A stretch of DNA of 64,000 bases from Desulfuromusa sp. (lineage in GTDB: Bacteria > Desulfobacterota > Desulfuromonadia > Desulfuromonadales > Geopsychrobacteraceae): assembly GCA_016744675.1 (NCBI GenBank), contig JADGDX010000001.1, positions 1 through 64,000 on the forward strand. The letters are read 5' to 3'. The notes under the pieces are model-generated. The model was given only the letters and a program-made list of their open reading frames with translations. It ran no database searches and was not told the origin of the DNA. The position numbers and the translations under genes were made by a program. Below are positions 45,701 to 54,600 of the stretch, piece after piece (the stretch's first letter is position 1; the number at the start of each line of letters is the position of its first letter).

Positions 45701-46396
45701 ATGGATCAGTTAGAACAGATATCTTCAATCATCGCTTTAACTATGGGAGTCGCCTGGGCCAGCGGAATAAATCTTTATGCCGCTATTTTGATGTTAGGTT
45801 TACTCGCTTCAAGCGGAAACTTGGTGTTGCCACAAGGTCTGGAAATCCTGATGAACCCGATGGTTATTTTTGCTGCCGGGGTGATGTATCTGATTGAATT
45901 TGTCGCTGATAAAGTACCGGGAGTTGATAACGGTTGGGATGGAATTCACACCTTTGTGCGTATTCCAGCTGGAGCAGCACTTGCTGCTGGTGCTGTTGGT
46001 GATGTCGATCCTGCTGTCTCTCTGGCTGTTGCTATTCTCGGTGGCGGGCTCGCTGCAGGAACTCATGCGACCAAAGCGGGATCAAGGGTTCTTATCAATG
46101 CCTCTCCCGAACCTTTTTCCAATTGGTTTGCTTCTTTAGGTGAAGATGTCCTTGTGATTGCTGGTTTGTGGGCAGCTCTTCACTATCCTTTGGCATTTAT
46201 TGCGTTTCTGGTGGTTTTTATCATTCTGATGATTTGGTTGCTACCGAAGCTTTGGCGTGGAGTGAAATGGGTTTTTCGTTCATTGAAGCGGTTGTTTTCC
46301 GGTGGAGAAAGGGAAGCGCCGCCATCACTTAATTTTAGAATGCCTGAGATTGATCGGTTCAATAAAATTAAAGATGATGACTCCGCTGACCATTAA
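45701..46396 (+). CDS. DUF4126 membrane protein
   Basis: 231-residue integral membrane protein of the DUF4126 family: about five hydrophobic segments, an N-terminal GVAWASGINLYAAIL, PGVDNGWDGIHTFVRIPAGA in a loop, and the GTHATKAGSRVLINASPEP motif. The C-terminus is a basic stretch followed by an acidic tail (KIKDDDSADH), cytoplasmic by the positive-inside rule. Function unknown. The gene is 25 bp downstream of coaBC with AGGAT upstream. Confidence 0.85.
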   Translation: MDQLEQISSIIALTMGVAWASGINLYAAILMLGLLASSGNLVLPQGLEILMNPMVIFAAGVMYLIEFVADKVPGVDNGWDGIHTFVRIPAGAALAAGAVGDVDPAVSLAVAILGGGLAAGTHATKAGSRVLINASPEPFSNWFASLGEDVLVIAGLWAALHYPLAFIAFLVVFIILMIWLLPKLWRGVKWVFRSLKRLFSGGEREAPPSLNFRMPEIDRFNKIKDDDSADH

Positions 46397-46407
46397 TTGT
46401 CTTCCGG

Positions 46408-47319
46408 TCAAATGACAGTAAACAGGGGAAGGATTTCATCTGGATCTGTGATTCCCAACTTAAATCGGTTACGTAATTCTTTGAGGATTAAGTTAGAATC
46501 TTCTTGATAGAGTTTTCCTTCAAGCCAGAGATGATTCATGTTCTTTCGGATAAGATTGGCCGCAGTCAGTGCGCGATCTCCGGTTGGGTCAGCGTTCCAG
46601 TAGGGACTGTTTTCGTCACCGAGAATACCGTTGACCGCCTCTAGGCCCATAGACATATATTCATTGTGTTCTTCTTCTTCAAGTTTCCACTTTGACCTTT
46701 TTGCTATGGTGTTGATCAATCTATGCCAGTTCTGTAACCGGGTGACCAGCATCATTGAATTGAAAATTTGTTTATTAGTCTTAAAGGAAAAAATAGTATC
46801 GGACAGAACTTTATTAAGTATTTTGTCGAGATGTCGATTGTCTTGTTTCGCCAGTAATTGAGCGGTTTCCCATGTTTCATCACGAACCCCGGTATCGGCT
46901 CGTATTTCCCAGTAGGCATGATTTAATAGGACCGTGTTGTAAGTCATGGTTAATCGGTAGGGGACAAAGTAGTTGTGGGCAATGGTGTCCGCTGCCAAAT
47001 GAGCTAGATAACCATAGGCGCACGCTTCTGCTGCTCGGCTTTCTTTTTTACACTCTTCGAGAAGCTTGTGGCCAATACGCCAGTTGTGGCAATGTTGGAG
47101 ATGGTGAGTATGTTTTTTCCCTAGGGTAATGTCTGCTGCAATACAGCCATAAAGGAAATCGAGAGAATGCGTTGCCAGGAGTGCTTGAAGGGCGACTGGT
47201 AATGCTTCTGGTGCCGCCAGTAAGCGCAGTCCAAGGCCAAGGTGAACTCCTGCTCCCCAGGCAAAAGCACTGGAAGGAAGAAGGAGTATGATAATTATTA
47301 ATGATGCAAGACGCAACAT
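46408..47319 (-). CDS. Secreted zinc-dependent phospholipase C-like protein
   Basis: 303 residues with a signal peptide cut after AFA, so the mature protein begins with Trp21 (WGAGVH). In zinc-dependent phospholipase C the mature Trp1 and a nearby His bind zinc, and the later clusters KKHTHHLQHCHNW and GYLAHLAADTIAHNY (HxxxDxxxH) supply further ligands; all are present. It should act outside the cytoplasm on phospholipid head groups, though many relatives of PF00882 have no tested activity. It is divergent from the uracil-DNA glycosylase gene with only 24 bp between start codons. Confidence 0.85.
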   Translation of the reverse strand: MLRLASLIIIILLLPSSAFAWGAGVHLGLGLRLLAAPEALPVALQALLATHSLDFLYGCIAADITLGKKHTHHLQHCHNWRIGHKLLEECKKESRAAEACAYGYLAHLAADTIAHNYFVPYRLTMTYNTVLLNHAYWEIRADTGVRDETWETAQLLAKQDNRHLDKILNKVLSDTIFSFKTNKQIFNSMMLVTRLQNWHRLINTIAKRSKWKLEEEEHNEYMSMGLEAVNGILGDENSPYWNADPTGDRALTAANLIRKNMNHLWLEGKLYQEDSNLILKELRNRFKLGITDPDEILPLFTVI

Positions 47320-47343
47320 TTCACCCCCAAAAGGTAAAAACGG

Positions 47344-48054
47344 ATGTCTGATAAATTATACCACGAATGCCATGAAGTAATCTCGCAAGGAAAAGCAATC
47401 CTTGAAGATTTACAGCAGTGGGGCTTTGAGACGGTTAACAAGAATGCTATTGAAGTCCCTGTATTTGATGTCTCTGGACCTCTTAAAAAGAGCGCCCCAC
47501 CGGTTCTTCCTGAGACTTTGCTGGGGTTAGAAAGATCTTTGGCCGGTTGTCATCGCTGCTCCCTTGCAGAACAGCGTAAAAATATTGTTTTTGGCGCAGG
47601 AAACCCACAAGCCAGACTTCTATTGGTTGGTGAAGCTCCAGGTCATGAAGAGGATGTGAGAGGGGAGCCTTTTGTCGGTGAAGCAGGAAAATTGCTCGAT
47701 AAAATTCTTCTGGCAATGAATCTTTCACGAGAAGAGGTCTATATTTGCAATGTTCTTAAATGTCGCCCTCCAGAGAATAGAGATCCACAGGACGATGAAA
47801 TAGCCGCGTGTGAACCTTTCTTGCAGCAACAACTAGAACTGATCAAACCTGAAGTGATTGTTACTTTGGGGCGTTTTGCTGCCCATGCTCTGCTAAAGAC
47901 AGCAACACCGATTAGCAAGTTGCGCGGCCAATGGCATGAGTATGAGGGACTTCCTTTGATGCCAACATTTCATCCTGCCTATTTACTGAGAAATCCAACA
48001 GGGAAGCGCCCTGTCTGGGAGGATATGAAACAGGTTATGCAGCGTTTAGGTTGA
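47344..48054 (+). CDS. Uracil-DNA glycosylase, family 4 (4Fe-4S)
   Basis: Removes uracil from DNA, starting base-excision repair. The 236-residue protein has the family-4 motif [25 protein letters not shown] split over about 101-125, the iron-sulfur cysteines CHRC and the pair in [14 protein letters not shown] and IAACEP, and the HPAYLLRNP motif near the end. An N-terminal extension of about 55 residues precedes the catalytic core. No other glycosylase is in the window. Confidence 0.94.
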   Translation: MSDKLYHECHEVISQGKAILEDLQQWGFETVNKNAIEVPVFDVSGPLKKSAPPVLPETLLGLERSLAGCHRCSLAEQRKNIVFGAGNPQARLLLVGEAPGHEEDVRGEPFVGEAGKLLDKILLAMNLSREEVYICNVLKCRPPENRDPQDDEIAACEPFLQQQLELIKPEVIVTLGRFAAHALLKTATPISKLRGQWHEYEGLPLMPTFHPAYLLRNPTGKRPVWEDMKQVMQRLG

Positions 48055-48061
48055 TTTTGAA

Positions 48062-48418
48062 TCAAGCGAAAATATTGAGATAACTTCCTGGTGGGGTGTC
48101 AACGACAGCAGTCTCTTGGTATTTAGAGATGTTCGGGTTTCTTGTTTGTTCTGTTTCTTTTTTTTCTTGGATGGGGCCTGCTTGTGGTTCTAAAGTTAAG
48201 TTTAGGTCTTGACGCTCTTGTTGGAAAGAGACCGAGACTGAACTGTTGATGTCAACGTATTCAGCGTCAATGACTTGCCCCGATGCAGCACTTTTAGTGT
48301 AGCTGTCTTTTGCTTGCTGAGCCCTCTGTTGCCGTTCCATTGGATTAGCAGCAGTTTTTCCCGCAGCAGTTGCTGACAATGGGACTTGGTCAATTATAGA
48401 TGTGTTGTTTATGCGCAT
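48062..48418 (-). CDS. Hypothetical protein, 118 residues
   Basis: No family recognised. Gln/Ser/Thr-rich, low in hydrophobic residues apart from an ending PPGSYLNIFA; likely largely disordered. The start MRINNTSIIDQVPLSATAAGK resembles the N-termini of small flagellar or secreted hypothetical proteins only in composition. The ribosome site is weak. It ends 7 bp before the convergent glycosylase gene. Coding status is supported by a clean frame of 118 codons in a gap that has no competing gene. Confidence 0.55.
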   Translation of the reverse strand: MRINNTSIIDQVPLSATAAGKTAANPMERQQRAQQAKDSYTKSAASGQVIDAEYVDINSSVSVSFQQERQDLNLTLEPQAGPIQEKKETEQTRNPNISKYQETAVVDTPPGSYLNIFA

Positions 48419-48502
48419 TTCATTTTTCTTTTATGAATTGTTGGTGTGTGTTAATTGTGTAACTATAGAGAAAAAAGAACTTTTTTGCAAGGATAAACAG
48501 AA

Positions 48503-48694
48503 ATGACCAATACGAATAACGAAGCTCTCTGCCCCTTGTGTCACAAAGAGAACGGCTGTATGGCAGGAGGTCTTGAGCGTTGTTGGTGTCACGATGTGAC
48601 AGTGCCTCAAGCTCTTCTCGATCTTGTGCCAGAACCTTTACGAAACCAAGCTTGTATTTGTCGTTCTTGCATTGAAAAATTTACCTCATCTTGA
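48503..48694 (+). CDS. Cysteine-rich CWC family protein
   Basis: 63-residue protein with eight cysteines: CPLCHKENGC and CWCHD in the first half and CICRSC in the second, the pattern of the small cysteine-rich CWC family. Zinc or Fe-S binding is likely; function unknown. AAGGA precedes the ATG. It stands alone between a divergent gene and a long AT-rich intergenic region. Confidence 0.8.
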   Translation: MTNTNNEALCPLCHKENGCMAGGLERCWCHDVTVPQALLDLVPEPLRNQACICRSCIEKFTSS

Positions 48695-48838
48695 CGATTC
48701 GAAATAAAGTGAATGTGTTCCATTTTGCTATCTGGTTTTTATGGGATTACTCTACGCAACTTATCAATCCGTTTTTTCATCATTTCCCTTATTTTAATAT
48801 TCCTTTTCTTTCTAGTAATAATCCTTGTTGATTGTTCT

Positions 48839-48953
48839 GTTTTGCAAAAATGATTTGCAAATATGCAAAACAAATAAAATCTTCGTAGTTTCAGTAGGTT
48901 AATCCTTCTTTGTCTTGGACATCTTATCAAATGGTATTTGCAAAATTGCGAAA
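48839..48953 (+). promoter_or_regulatory. Cluster of TTTGCAAA-type palindromes (possible enhancer sites)
   Basis: GTTTTGCA (48839-48846) and its complement TGCAAAAC (48864-48871) enclose a perfect palindrome ATTTGCAAAT (48853-48862). A further TTTGCAAA (48937-48944) and TTGCGAAA (48946-48953) lie 70 bp on. Their centres are about 207 and 117 bp upstream of the predicted start of transcription at about 49062, the usual distance for sigma-54 activator sites. Confidence 0.45.
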
Positions 48954-49034
48954 GTACTCATTTGGTATCTATTATTCTATGAAGTTAAGTCACTGAAAAT
49001 GCACATGAATAGTTCTTTTTCTAGGCGTAGAACG

Positions 49035-49051
49035 TTGGTATGAAAGTTGCT
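49035..49051 (+). promoter_or_regulatory. Sigma-54-type -24/-12 promoter
   Basis: TTGGTATGAAAGTTGCT matches the consensus TTGGCACGNNNNTTGCT at all but the CAC positions (TAT here), with the invariant GG and GC exactly 12 bp apart. Predicted transcription start about 49062, 80 bp before the ATG at 49142. Strong pattern match, not tested. Confidence 0.65.
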
Positions 49052-49141
49052 CATCTCCTGTTATTTGAAATCAATAAGATAGAATTTCATATCAAATAAT
49101 ATTTTTGTCGCTAAGCCGGGACATTTATGGGAGACGGTACA

Positions 49142-49954
49142 ATGAAATCAGTGAATCATTTGAAATGGCAAGATTCTGGAAAAGGCCCAGTCGTTGTTTT
49201 ACTTCACGATGTTTTGTTAACTCCTGAAAGTTGGAGTTCTCAAGTTGATGAGTTATTAAACGCAGATTTCCGGGTTATCGTTCCAGATCTGTCAAGTTTT
49301 TCACAAGGTGCAGGTATTTCAGGTTATGGTACTGATCTGATGAGACTCCTTGATTGGCTTGGTGTTGGACGATTTGCTGTTTGTGGGTTGGGGCTGGGCG
49401 GATCAATTATTTTTGATCTGTTGGAACGCTATCAACGTCGTATCGCAGGTGTCTGCCTGATCAATAGTCGCTCAGGAAGTGATGATGTTCAGGAAAAACT
49501 TAAGCGTGCGCAAGTCATTCAAGCTCTTGCAGAAGAGAATGATGTCCCTGCACGTGATGAATTATTGAAAATGCTGATAAATGGTCGCGAGCAACAACTT
49601 GGTGGGTCTATGGCATTGAAGATTGTGAAATCTGCTTACAATTACGATAAAGGTGCTCTTGTCGGACTTCTTAGGGCAATGCAAGAGCGGAAAAACTATA
49701 CAGCACTGCTCAACAGTATAAATCTTCCTGTTCTTATCCTTTCGGGTCAAGATGATACGATTTGTCATCCAGGATATTCTGAAATGATGGCAAAGCAATT
49801 GCCTAATTGCTTTGATTCGGTTTGTTTGTCCGGAGGCCATCTCATTCAGCTTGAGCAGGCAAATGTTGTGAGTACTCAGTTGAAGAATTTTCTTGGAAAG
49901 ATTGTACCTCAGCGCCATCCTTTCTTTTCTCAGTATTCTCAGAAGGCTGCCTAG
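49142..49954 (+). CDS. Alpha/beta-hydrolase-fold protein lacking the nucleophile Ser
   Basis: 270-residue alpha/beta-hydrolase fold: VVLLHDVLLTPESW oxyanion strand (18-31), CGLGLGGS at the nucleophile elbow (81-88), Asp204-Asp205 in LILSGQDDTICHP and His233 in SGGHLIQLEQ. The elbow should read G-x-S-x-G; residue 84 is Gly, so the usual serine nucleophile is missing. It may be a binding protein or use another mechanism. ATG 49142 with GGAG eight bases upstream was chosen over ATG 49127. It is probably transcribed from the sigma-54-type promoter at 49035. Confidence 0.85.
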   Translation: MKSVNHLKWQDSGKGPVVVLLHDVLLTPESWSSQVDELLNADFRVIVPDLSSFSQGAGISGYGTDLMRLLDWLGVGRFAVCGLGLGGSIIFDLLERYQRRIAGVCLINSRSGSDDVQEKLKRAQVIQALAEENDVPARDELLKMLINGREQQLGGSMALKIVKSAYNYDKGALVGLLRAMQERKNYTALLNSINLPVLILSGQDDTICHPGYSEMMAKQLPNCFDSVCLSGGHLIQLEQANVVSTQLKNFLGKIVPQRHPFFSQYSQKAA

Positions 49955-49996
49955 CGCATCAGATCCTCTTCTGAAAATATGTTGCTTTGAAGTGAT

Positions 49997-50031
49997 CGTA
50001 TCTTACCCCCATTGTTTAGGGGTAAGATACG
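49997..50031. terminator. Terminator hairpin between convergent genes
   Basis: A perfect 13-bp stem CGTATCTTACCCC with its complement around a 9-base loop. It touches the stop codon of the minus-strand lipoprotein gene (50032) and lies 43 bp after the hydrolase gene, so it can serve both. No long T-tract on either side. Confidence 0.7.
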
Positions 50032-50427
50032 TTACTGCCCGTCTGATTCTATTCTTGTTCGTTGCCAACCTTTCGCTTTCATGCAGATCCAAAAAAAGTT
50101 TTCTAAATCCGCGCGTTGTTGATAGAAGCTGTCATGTCCATATCCGTGCGAGTACGGCCAGTAGAAACTATTTCTCTGGTGAAGGTGAGGATAGTGGAAG
50201 TCATAAAAATTATAAGAATAGAAATAGTCTATCTTCGCGACTTCATCTTCGGCGAGCCTGCGGCATTCTCTTTTATCTTGGAGGAGCTGGAGGTCTTCTT
50301 TCTTGTCGGGATGCTGCCAGGTCCACTGACTGGGATTGGCACAACCGCTGAGTGGTAATAGGATGATTATTGCCATTAGCGATAAAAAATAGTGAAACCT
50401 ATCTAGTTTTCTTTTTCTCATCTTCAT
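50032..50427 (-). CDS. Aromatic-rich putative lipoprotein
   Basis: 131 residues. A signal peptide with a hydrophobic core (LSLMAIIILLPLSGC) ends in a lipobox; Cys29 would carry the lipid. The mature protein has a remarkable Tyr/Phe/His/Trp-rich stretch (about residues 66-103, for example YFYSYNFYDFHYPHLH and SFYWPYSHGYGHDSFY) and an ending FFWICMKAKGWQ. No known family. The opposite strand carries a 152-codon frame that lacks such features. Ribosome site weak. Confidence 0.6.
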   Translation of the reverse strand: MKMRKRKLDRFHYFLSLMAIIILLPLSGCANPSQWTWQHPDKKEDLQLLQDKRECRRLAEDEVAKIDYFYSYNFYDFHYPHLHQRNSFYWPYSHGYGHDSFYQQRADLENFFWICMKAKGWQRTRIESDGQ

Positions 50428-50512
50428 ATTATAGCTTGTGATTTTGTTTTGATTTGAAAATATTTTGTTTTTTTTCGAATTGACCTTCTACTTTGATAAC
50501 AAAGAGACCTCC

Positions 50513-51664
50513 ATGCGTATTCTTCACACTGCTGATTGGCATCTAGGCCGGATCTTCAATAAGCAATACTTGACTGAAGATCAAAATTTTATCCTCCAGC
50601 AACTTAAGGAGTCTCTCGAAAAATCCCCGCCGGATGTTTTGATTATTGCTGGTGATATATATGACCGTAGCATTCCCCCTGAAGAAGCTATCAATCTCCT
50701 CGATAGTTTTCTGAGTCATGTCGTTCTCAAACTTAAAATTCCGACAATCGTATTAGGTGGCAACCATGACGGTCAGGAGCGGATGAATTTTGGCTCAAAG
50801 CTTATGGAAAATGCAGGCCTTTATGTCGTAGGTTACCCTACAATAGAGCCTGTGCAGATTTGCATTCATGATGAGCATGGCCCCGTTTATATTTATCCTC
50901 TTCCTTATGCAACTCCTATTACCTGTAGGGATCTTTTTCCTGAAGATGAGATCAAGACACACCATGACGGTCTGGAAAGGCTGATTAATGCTGTCTGGTT
51001 AATTCACCCTCAAGGGGAGAGAAGTGTTGTTGTTAGTCATGCTTTTGTTGCCGGGGGAGAAGAGTCCGATTCAGAACGATTACTGGGGGTCGGAGGGGCG
51101 ACAGTTGTATCCCCTCAACTTTTTGAGGGTTTTGATTACGTTGCTTTGGGACATTTACACCGGCCACAAAAAGTTGGGAAAGAGCATATCCGTTATTCTG
51201 GTTCGTTGTTGAAATACTCTTTTTCTGAAACAGAACATCACAAGGGAATGACAGTTGCCGAGCTTGATGCTCATGGGTATCGAGACCACCATGAAATACA
51301 TTTTTCACCATTACGTGATGTGAGAAAAATTGAGGGGGCTTTTGCCGATTTGCTTGAGGCTGGGCAGGCACAATCCAGTGAGGATTATTTACAAGTGACC
51401 CTTTTAGACCGAGGAGCGATTCTAGATCCTCTGCCCCGACTTCGGGAATTCTATCCCAATGTTCTTGAAGTAAGAAGAAAGTCATTCATTGAGCAGAACT
51501 CTAAAGTCTCAGATAAGGATCGTGGTGATTATAAGTTCAGATCTGTTGAAGAGCTTTTTGCCGATTTTTACCAGCAGGTGACGGATGAAGAACTAAGTGA
51601 CGATCAAAGTGAAGTCTTTGCCAAATTGATCCAGCAACAGAGTTTATCTGAAGGGGGAGATTGA
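50513..51664 (+). CDS. sbcD: Exonuclease SbcD, Mre11-like subunit
   Basis: Metallophosphoesterase subunit of SbcCD, which opens hairpins and trims DNA ends. Seen: HTADWHLGRIF (residues 5-15), IAGDIYDRS, GGNHDGQERMNF, VVSHAFVAGGEESDSER and ALGHLHRPQ. 383 residues from ATG 50513; the frame is open further upstream (50465), but that adds residues with no family match. Its TGA overlaps the sbcC ATG by one base. Confidence 0.96.
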   Translation: MRILHTADWHLGRIFNKQYLTEDQNFILQQLKESLEKSPPDVLIIAGDIYDRSIPPEEAINLLDSFLSHVVLKLKIPTIVLGGNHDGQERMNFGSKLMENAGLYVVGYPTIEPVQICIHDEHGPVYIYPLPYATPITCRDLFPEDEIKTHHDGLERLINAVWLIHPQGERSVVVSHAFVAGGEESDSERLLGVGGATVVSPQLFEGFDYVALGHLHRPQKVGKEHIRYSGSLLKYSFSETEHHKGMTVAELDAHGYRDHHEIHFSPLRDVRKIEGAFADLLEAGQAQSSEDYLQVTLLDRGAILDPLPRLREFYPNVLEVRRKSFIEQNSKVSDKDRGDYKFRSVEELFADFYQQVTDEELSDDQSEVFAKLIQQQSLSEGGD

Positions 51665-54600
51665 TGCGTCCACTTAAGCTGAGATTGGTTGCTTTCGGTC
51701 CTTATGCTGAAGAGCAGATTTTTGATTTTCTTGAGCTGGGAGAGAACAACCTTTTTCTGATGACAGGGAATACCGGGGCTGGGAAAACATCGATGTTTGA
51801 TGCTATGTGCGTCGCCTTGTTCGGTGAGAGTTCTGCCGGCCAGGCGGGCCGACTTGCTCGGGATATGAGGAGTGATTTTGCCCGTGGTGATCTTCTAACC
51901 GAGGTTGTCTTTGATTTTAGTTTGGGAAAAAACAATCATTACCGTGCATTTTATGCTCCCGAACAGATGAGGAGGAAAAAGAAAGGTGATGGGTTTGTCA
52001 AAGTGAATGCCTCAGCGTCTCTTCACTCACTGCCTGAATCGGGAGCCCCTGAATTGCTTGCTGAAGGTGTTAGGGGAACCAAAGAGAAGATAGAGGGGCT
52101 TATTGGTCTTGATTCAAGCCAGTTTCGCCAAGTGGTGATGCTTGCTCAAGGGCAGTTTAGAGGGTTGTTGGAAGCCGATTCTCAGAGCCGCGAAAGGATC
52201 TTTGAATCTCTTTTTGGAACCCGTCAATTTGCACAGATAGAGAAACGGCTCAAGGATCAGGCAGCTGAGGTTCAGGGATTGCACCGCGACGCTCAAAGGA
52301 CCCTGACTGTTATTCTTGAGGGGGTTGGTTGCGACTCTTTGCAAAACCTCCGTGATGAAATTGCAAGGAGAGAAGCTGAAATTATTGAGCTTTTGGAACA
52401 AGAAAAACAAGCTGAGAAACACTTGATCTCTTCACAGGAAGCTCTCGTTGCTGGGGAAAAGGGGAATCAACAGCTACAGGAGGCTGAAGAGAATCTAACC
52501 GCACTGAATGAGCTACAAAGCCAAAAGGGATCGTTTGATAACAAGAGACAGCAATTGCATGATGCTGAAAAGGCAGCAACGTTAACTCCTTTATATTCAG
52601 AACAAGAAAAACGTCGCAATGAATCCGAGCTGGTTTCTAAGAGGCTTGAAAAAAGCAAAGTTGAATTGGAAAGGGTAACGATAGAATGTGGCCAGGCTGA
52701 AGGTCTGTTGAAGGCTGCTGAGAAGAATAGATCTTCCATCGAAAGGTTGAAGAGAGATCGTCAGACCCTTGAAGGGAAAATGTCTAAGTTAAGCGAATAT
52801 ACACTAGGGAAAAAAGAACTGACTCATGCTGAAGAACAAAGCCAAAAAGCTCGGAAAGAAGAGGAAGAATCGCGCGTTGATCTTGAGAAAAAGAGAATGA
52901 TTTTAAACAATACACGACAGGACCTTCTCAAGCTGCGTGAGGCAAATCAGGATTTAAGGGCTATTGAAGATGCTGGGAAGAGGATTCGTAGTTTAATTGA
53001 TATGCATCAGTCTATCGCAACGCTCAACAAAGAGATTAATGCTCATAGTCTTCTTGTTACAAATGCGCTTCAGGTTGTTGAAAATCAGAAGGATACGTTG
53101 ACAAAAAACAAAGAGGGTCTAGGAGAAATACTCGCTTCCTGGGTCGATGGGCAAGCGGCTCGGATTGCTAAAGGGCTTAAGTCTGGCGACCCATGCCCAG
53201 TTTGTGGTTCCCCTGACCACCCAGCACCCCAATATGAGAGTGGTGAAAGTGTCACTGACGAACAATTAGCACAACAGGAGAAGAAGGTTGCGTTTAATGA
53301 AGACCTGTTGGAGAAGAGGAGAGAAGAGTCAAAGAAACTTCAAGATAATCATAATAAGTTGAAGACTCGTCACGAGACAATTGAACAGACAATCAGAAGT
53401 GAAACAGAATTCTCTCTCGATGAGTTGATAGCGCAACGCGAAGTCCTGAAGAAACGTTATCAGGAGGTTTTGCAAATCAAAACAGATATTGAACGTTTTG
53501 AAAAAGAGGTCAAGGAGCAGGAGCAGAATGAAAGTGAACAACAGGATGTTGTTGAGAAGTTACAGGCAGTCATGCACAGGGTTGCAGGCGACGTTATCAA
53601 GGTTAAGGCGACAGTCGATTCTTTAGAACGGGATATCGAAGAGAAGTACCGGGATCAGGATGTTTTGACTGCTGATATTGGCGCTATGACGCTGAAGATT
53701 TCAACATTTGAAACTCAACTTGATTTGGCTACTAGAAAATATCGTCAAGAACATGAAGACTTGACCAAGAAGAGTGAGCAAGTTACCGGGGCAACATCTG
53801 AACTTGAACGGTGTCATCGGGCTTTTGAGGCAGCTCGTCATGATTATTTGAGCAAACTGAATAGCTCATTATTTGAAAATGAAGAAAGATTTCTCTCTGC
53901 TGTTCTAGACGAAGACCAGTTGCTAGAATTTAGGGCTTCGATAGAGGCTTATAATGCTGAATTGTTAACCAGTGAAGAGAGGTATCGAAGATCATCATCT
54001 TTGGCAAAAGGGAAAATATTTGCTCATCTAGACCATTTGCAACATGTTCTGGGGGAGGCAAAAGTACAATTTGATTCTCGACAGGAAATCAGGATTACTC
54101 ATCAGGCAACACGTGATGGTTGTGAAAAGGAACGTGCCCGGGGGGAACTGGAGCAGGCTAAAATAGATCGCCTTGATTCGCAGTATAAGACCCTTGGAAA
54201 AATTGCAGATGTTGCCAACGGTAATAACAACAAAAGGACCTCCTTTCATCGATTTATTTTACAAACCTTGCTAGACGAAGTTCTCGAAGTCGCATCGCAT
54301 CGATTAAAGACAATGACAAATCAGAAATTTTATTTGTCTCGTGATGATGGCTTGAGAGATGCGCGGAAGCAGTCCGGTCTTGATTTGATATTAACCGATA
54401 CGTTTACTGGGACTCAACGCTCGGTTAAATCACTCTCTGGGGGTGAGGGTTTTCTCGCTGCACTTTCTCTCGCTCTTGGACTTTCTGATGTTGTTCAATC
54501 TCATGCTGGTGGAATAAAGCTCGATACAATCTTTATTGATGAAGGTTTTGGGAGTCTCAGTCCTGATGCTCTAGATCAAGTAATTGATGTTCTGAATGGA

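Larger units (their letters stand above)
48695..49141. other. 447-bp intergenic region with regulatory repeats
   Basis: AT-rich region without a convincing gene. It holds a cluster of TTTGCAAA-type palindromes (48839-48953) and a sigma-54-type promoter (49035-49051) feeding the gene at 49142. A minus-strand frame of 63 codons (48739-48930) lacks a ribosome site and similarity and is ignored. Confidence 0.8.

Noticed and set aside
48739..48930. Minus-strand frame of 63 codons in the intergenic region
   Set aside because: No ribosome site, no family match, very basic composition typical of AT-rich non-coding DNA, and it covers the palindrome cluster.
49893..50351. Plus-strand frame of 152 codons
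   Set aside because: It overlaps both the end of the hydrolase gene and the terminator hairpin and is antisense to the lipoprotein gene, which has a signal peptide and lipobox.
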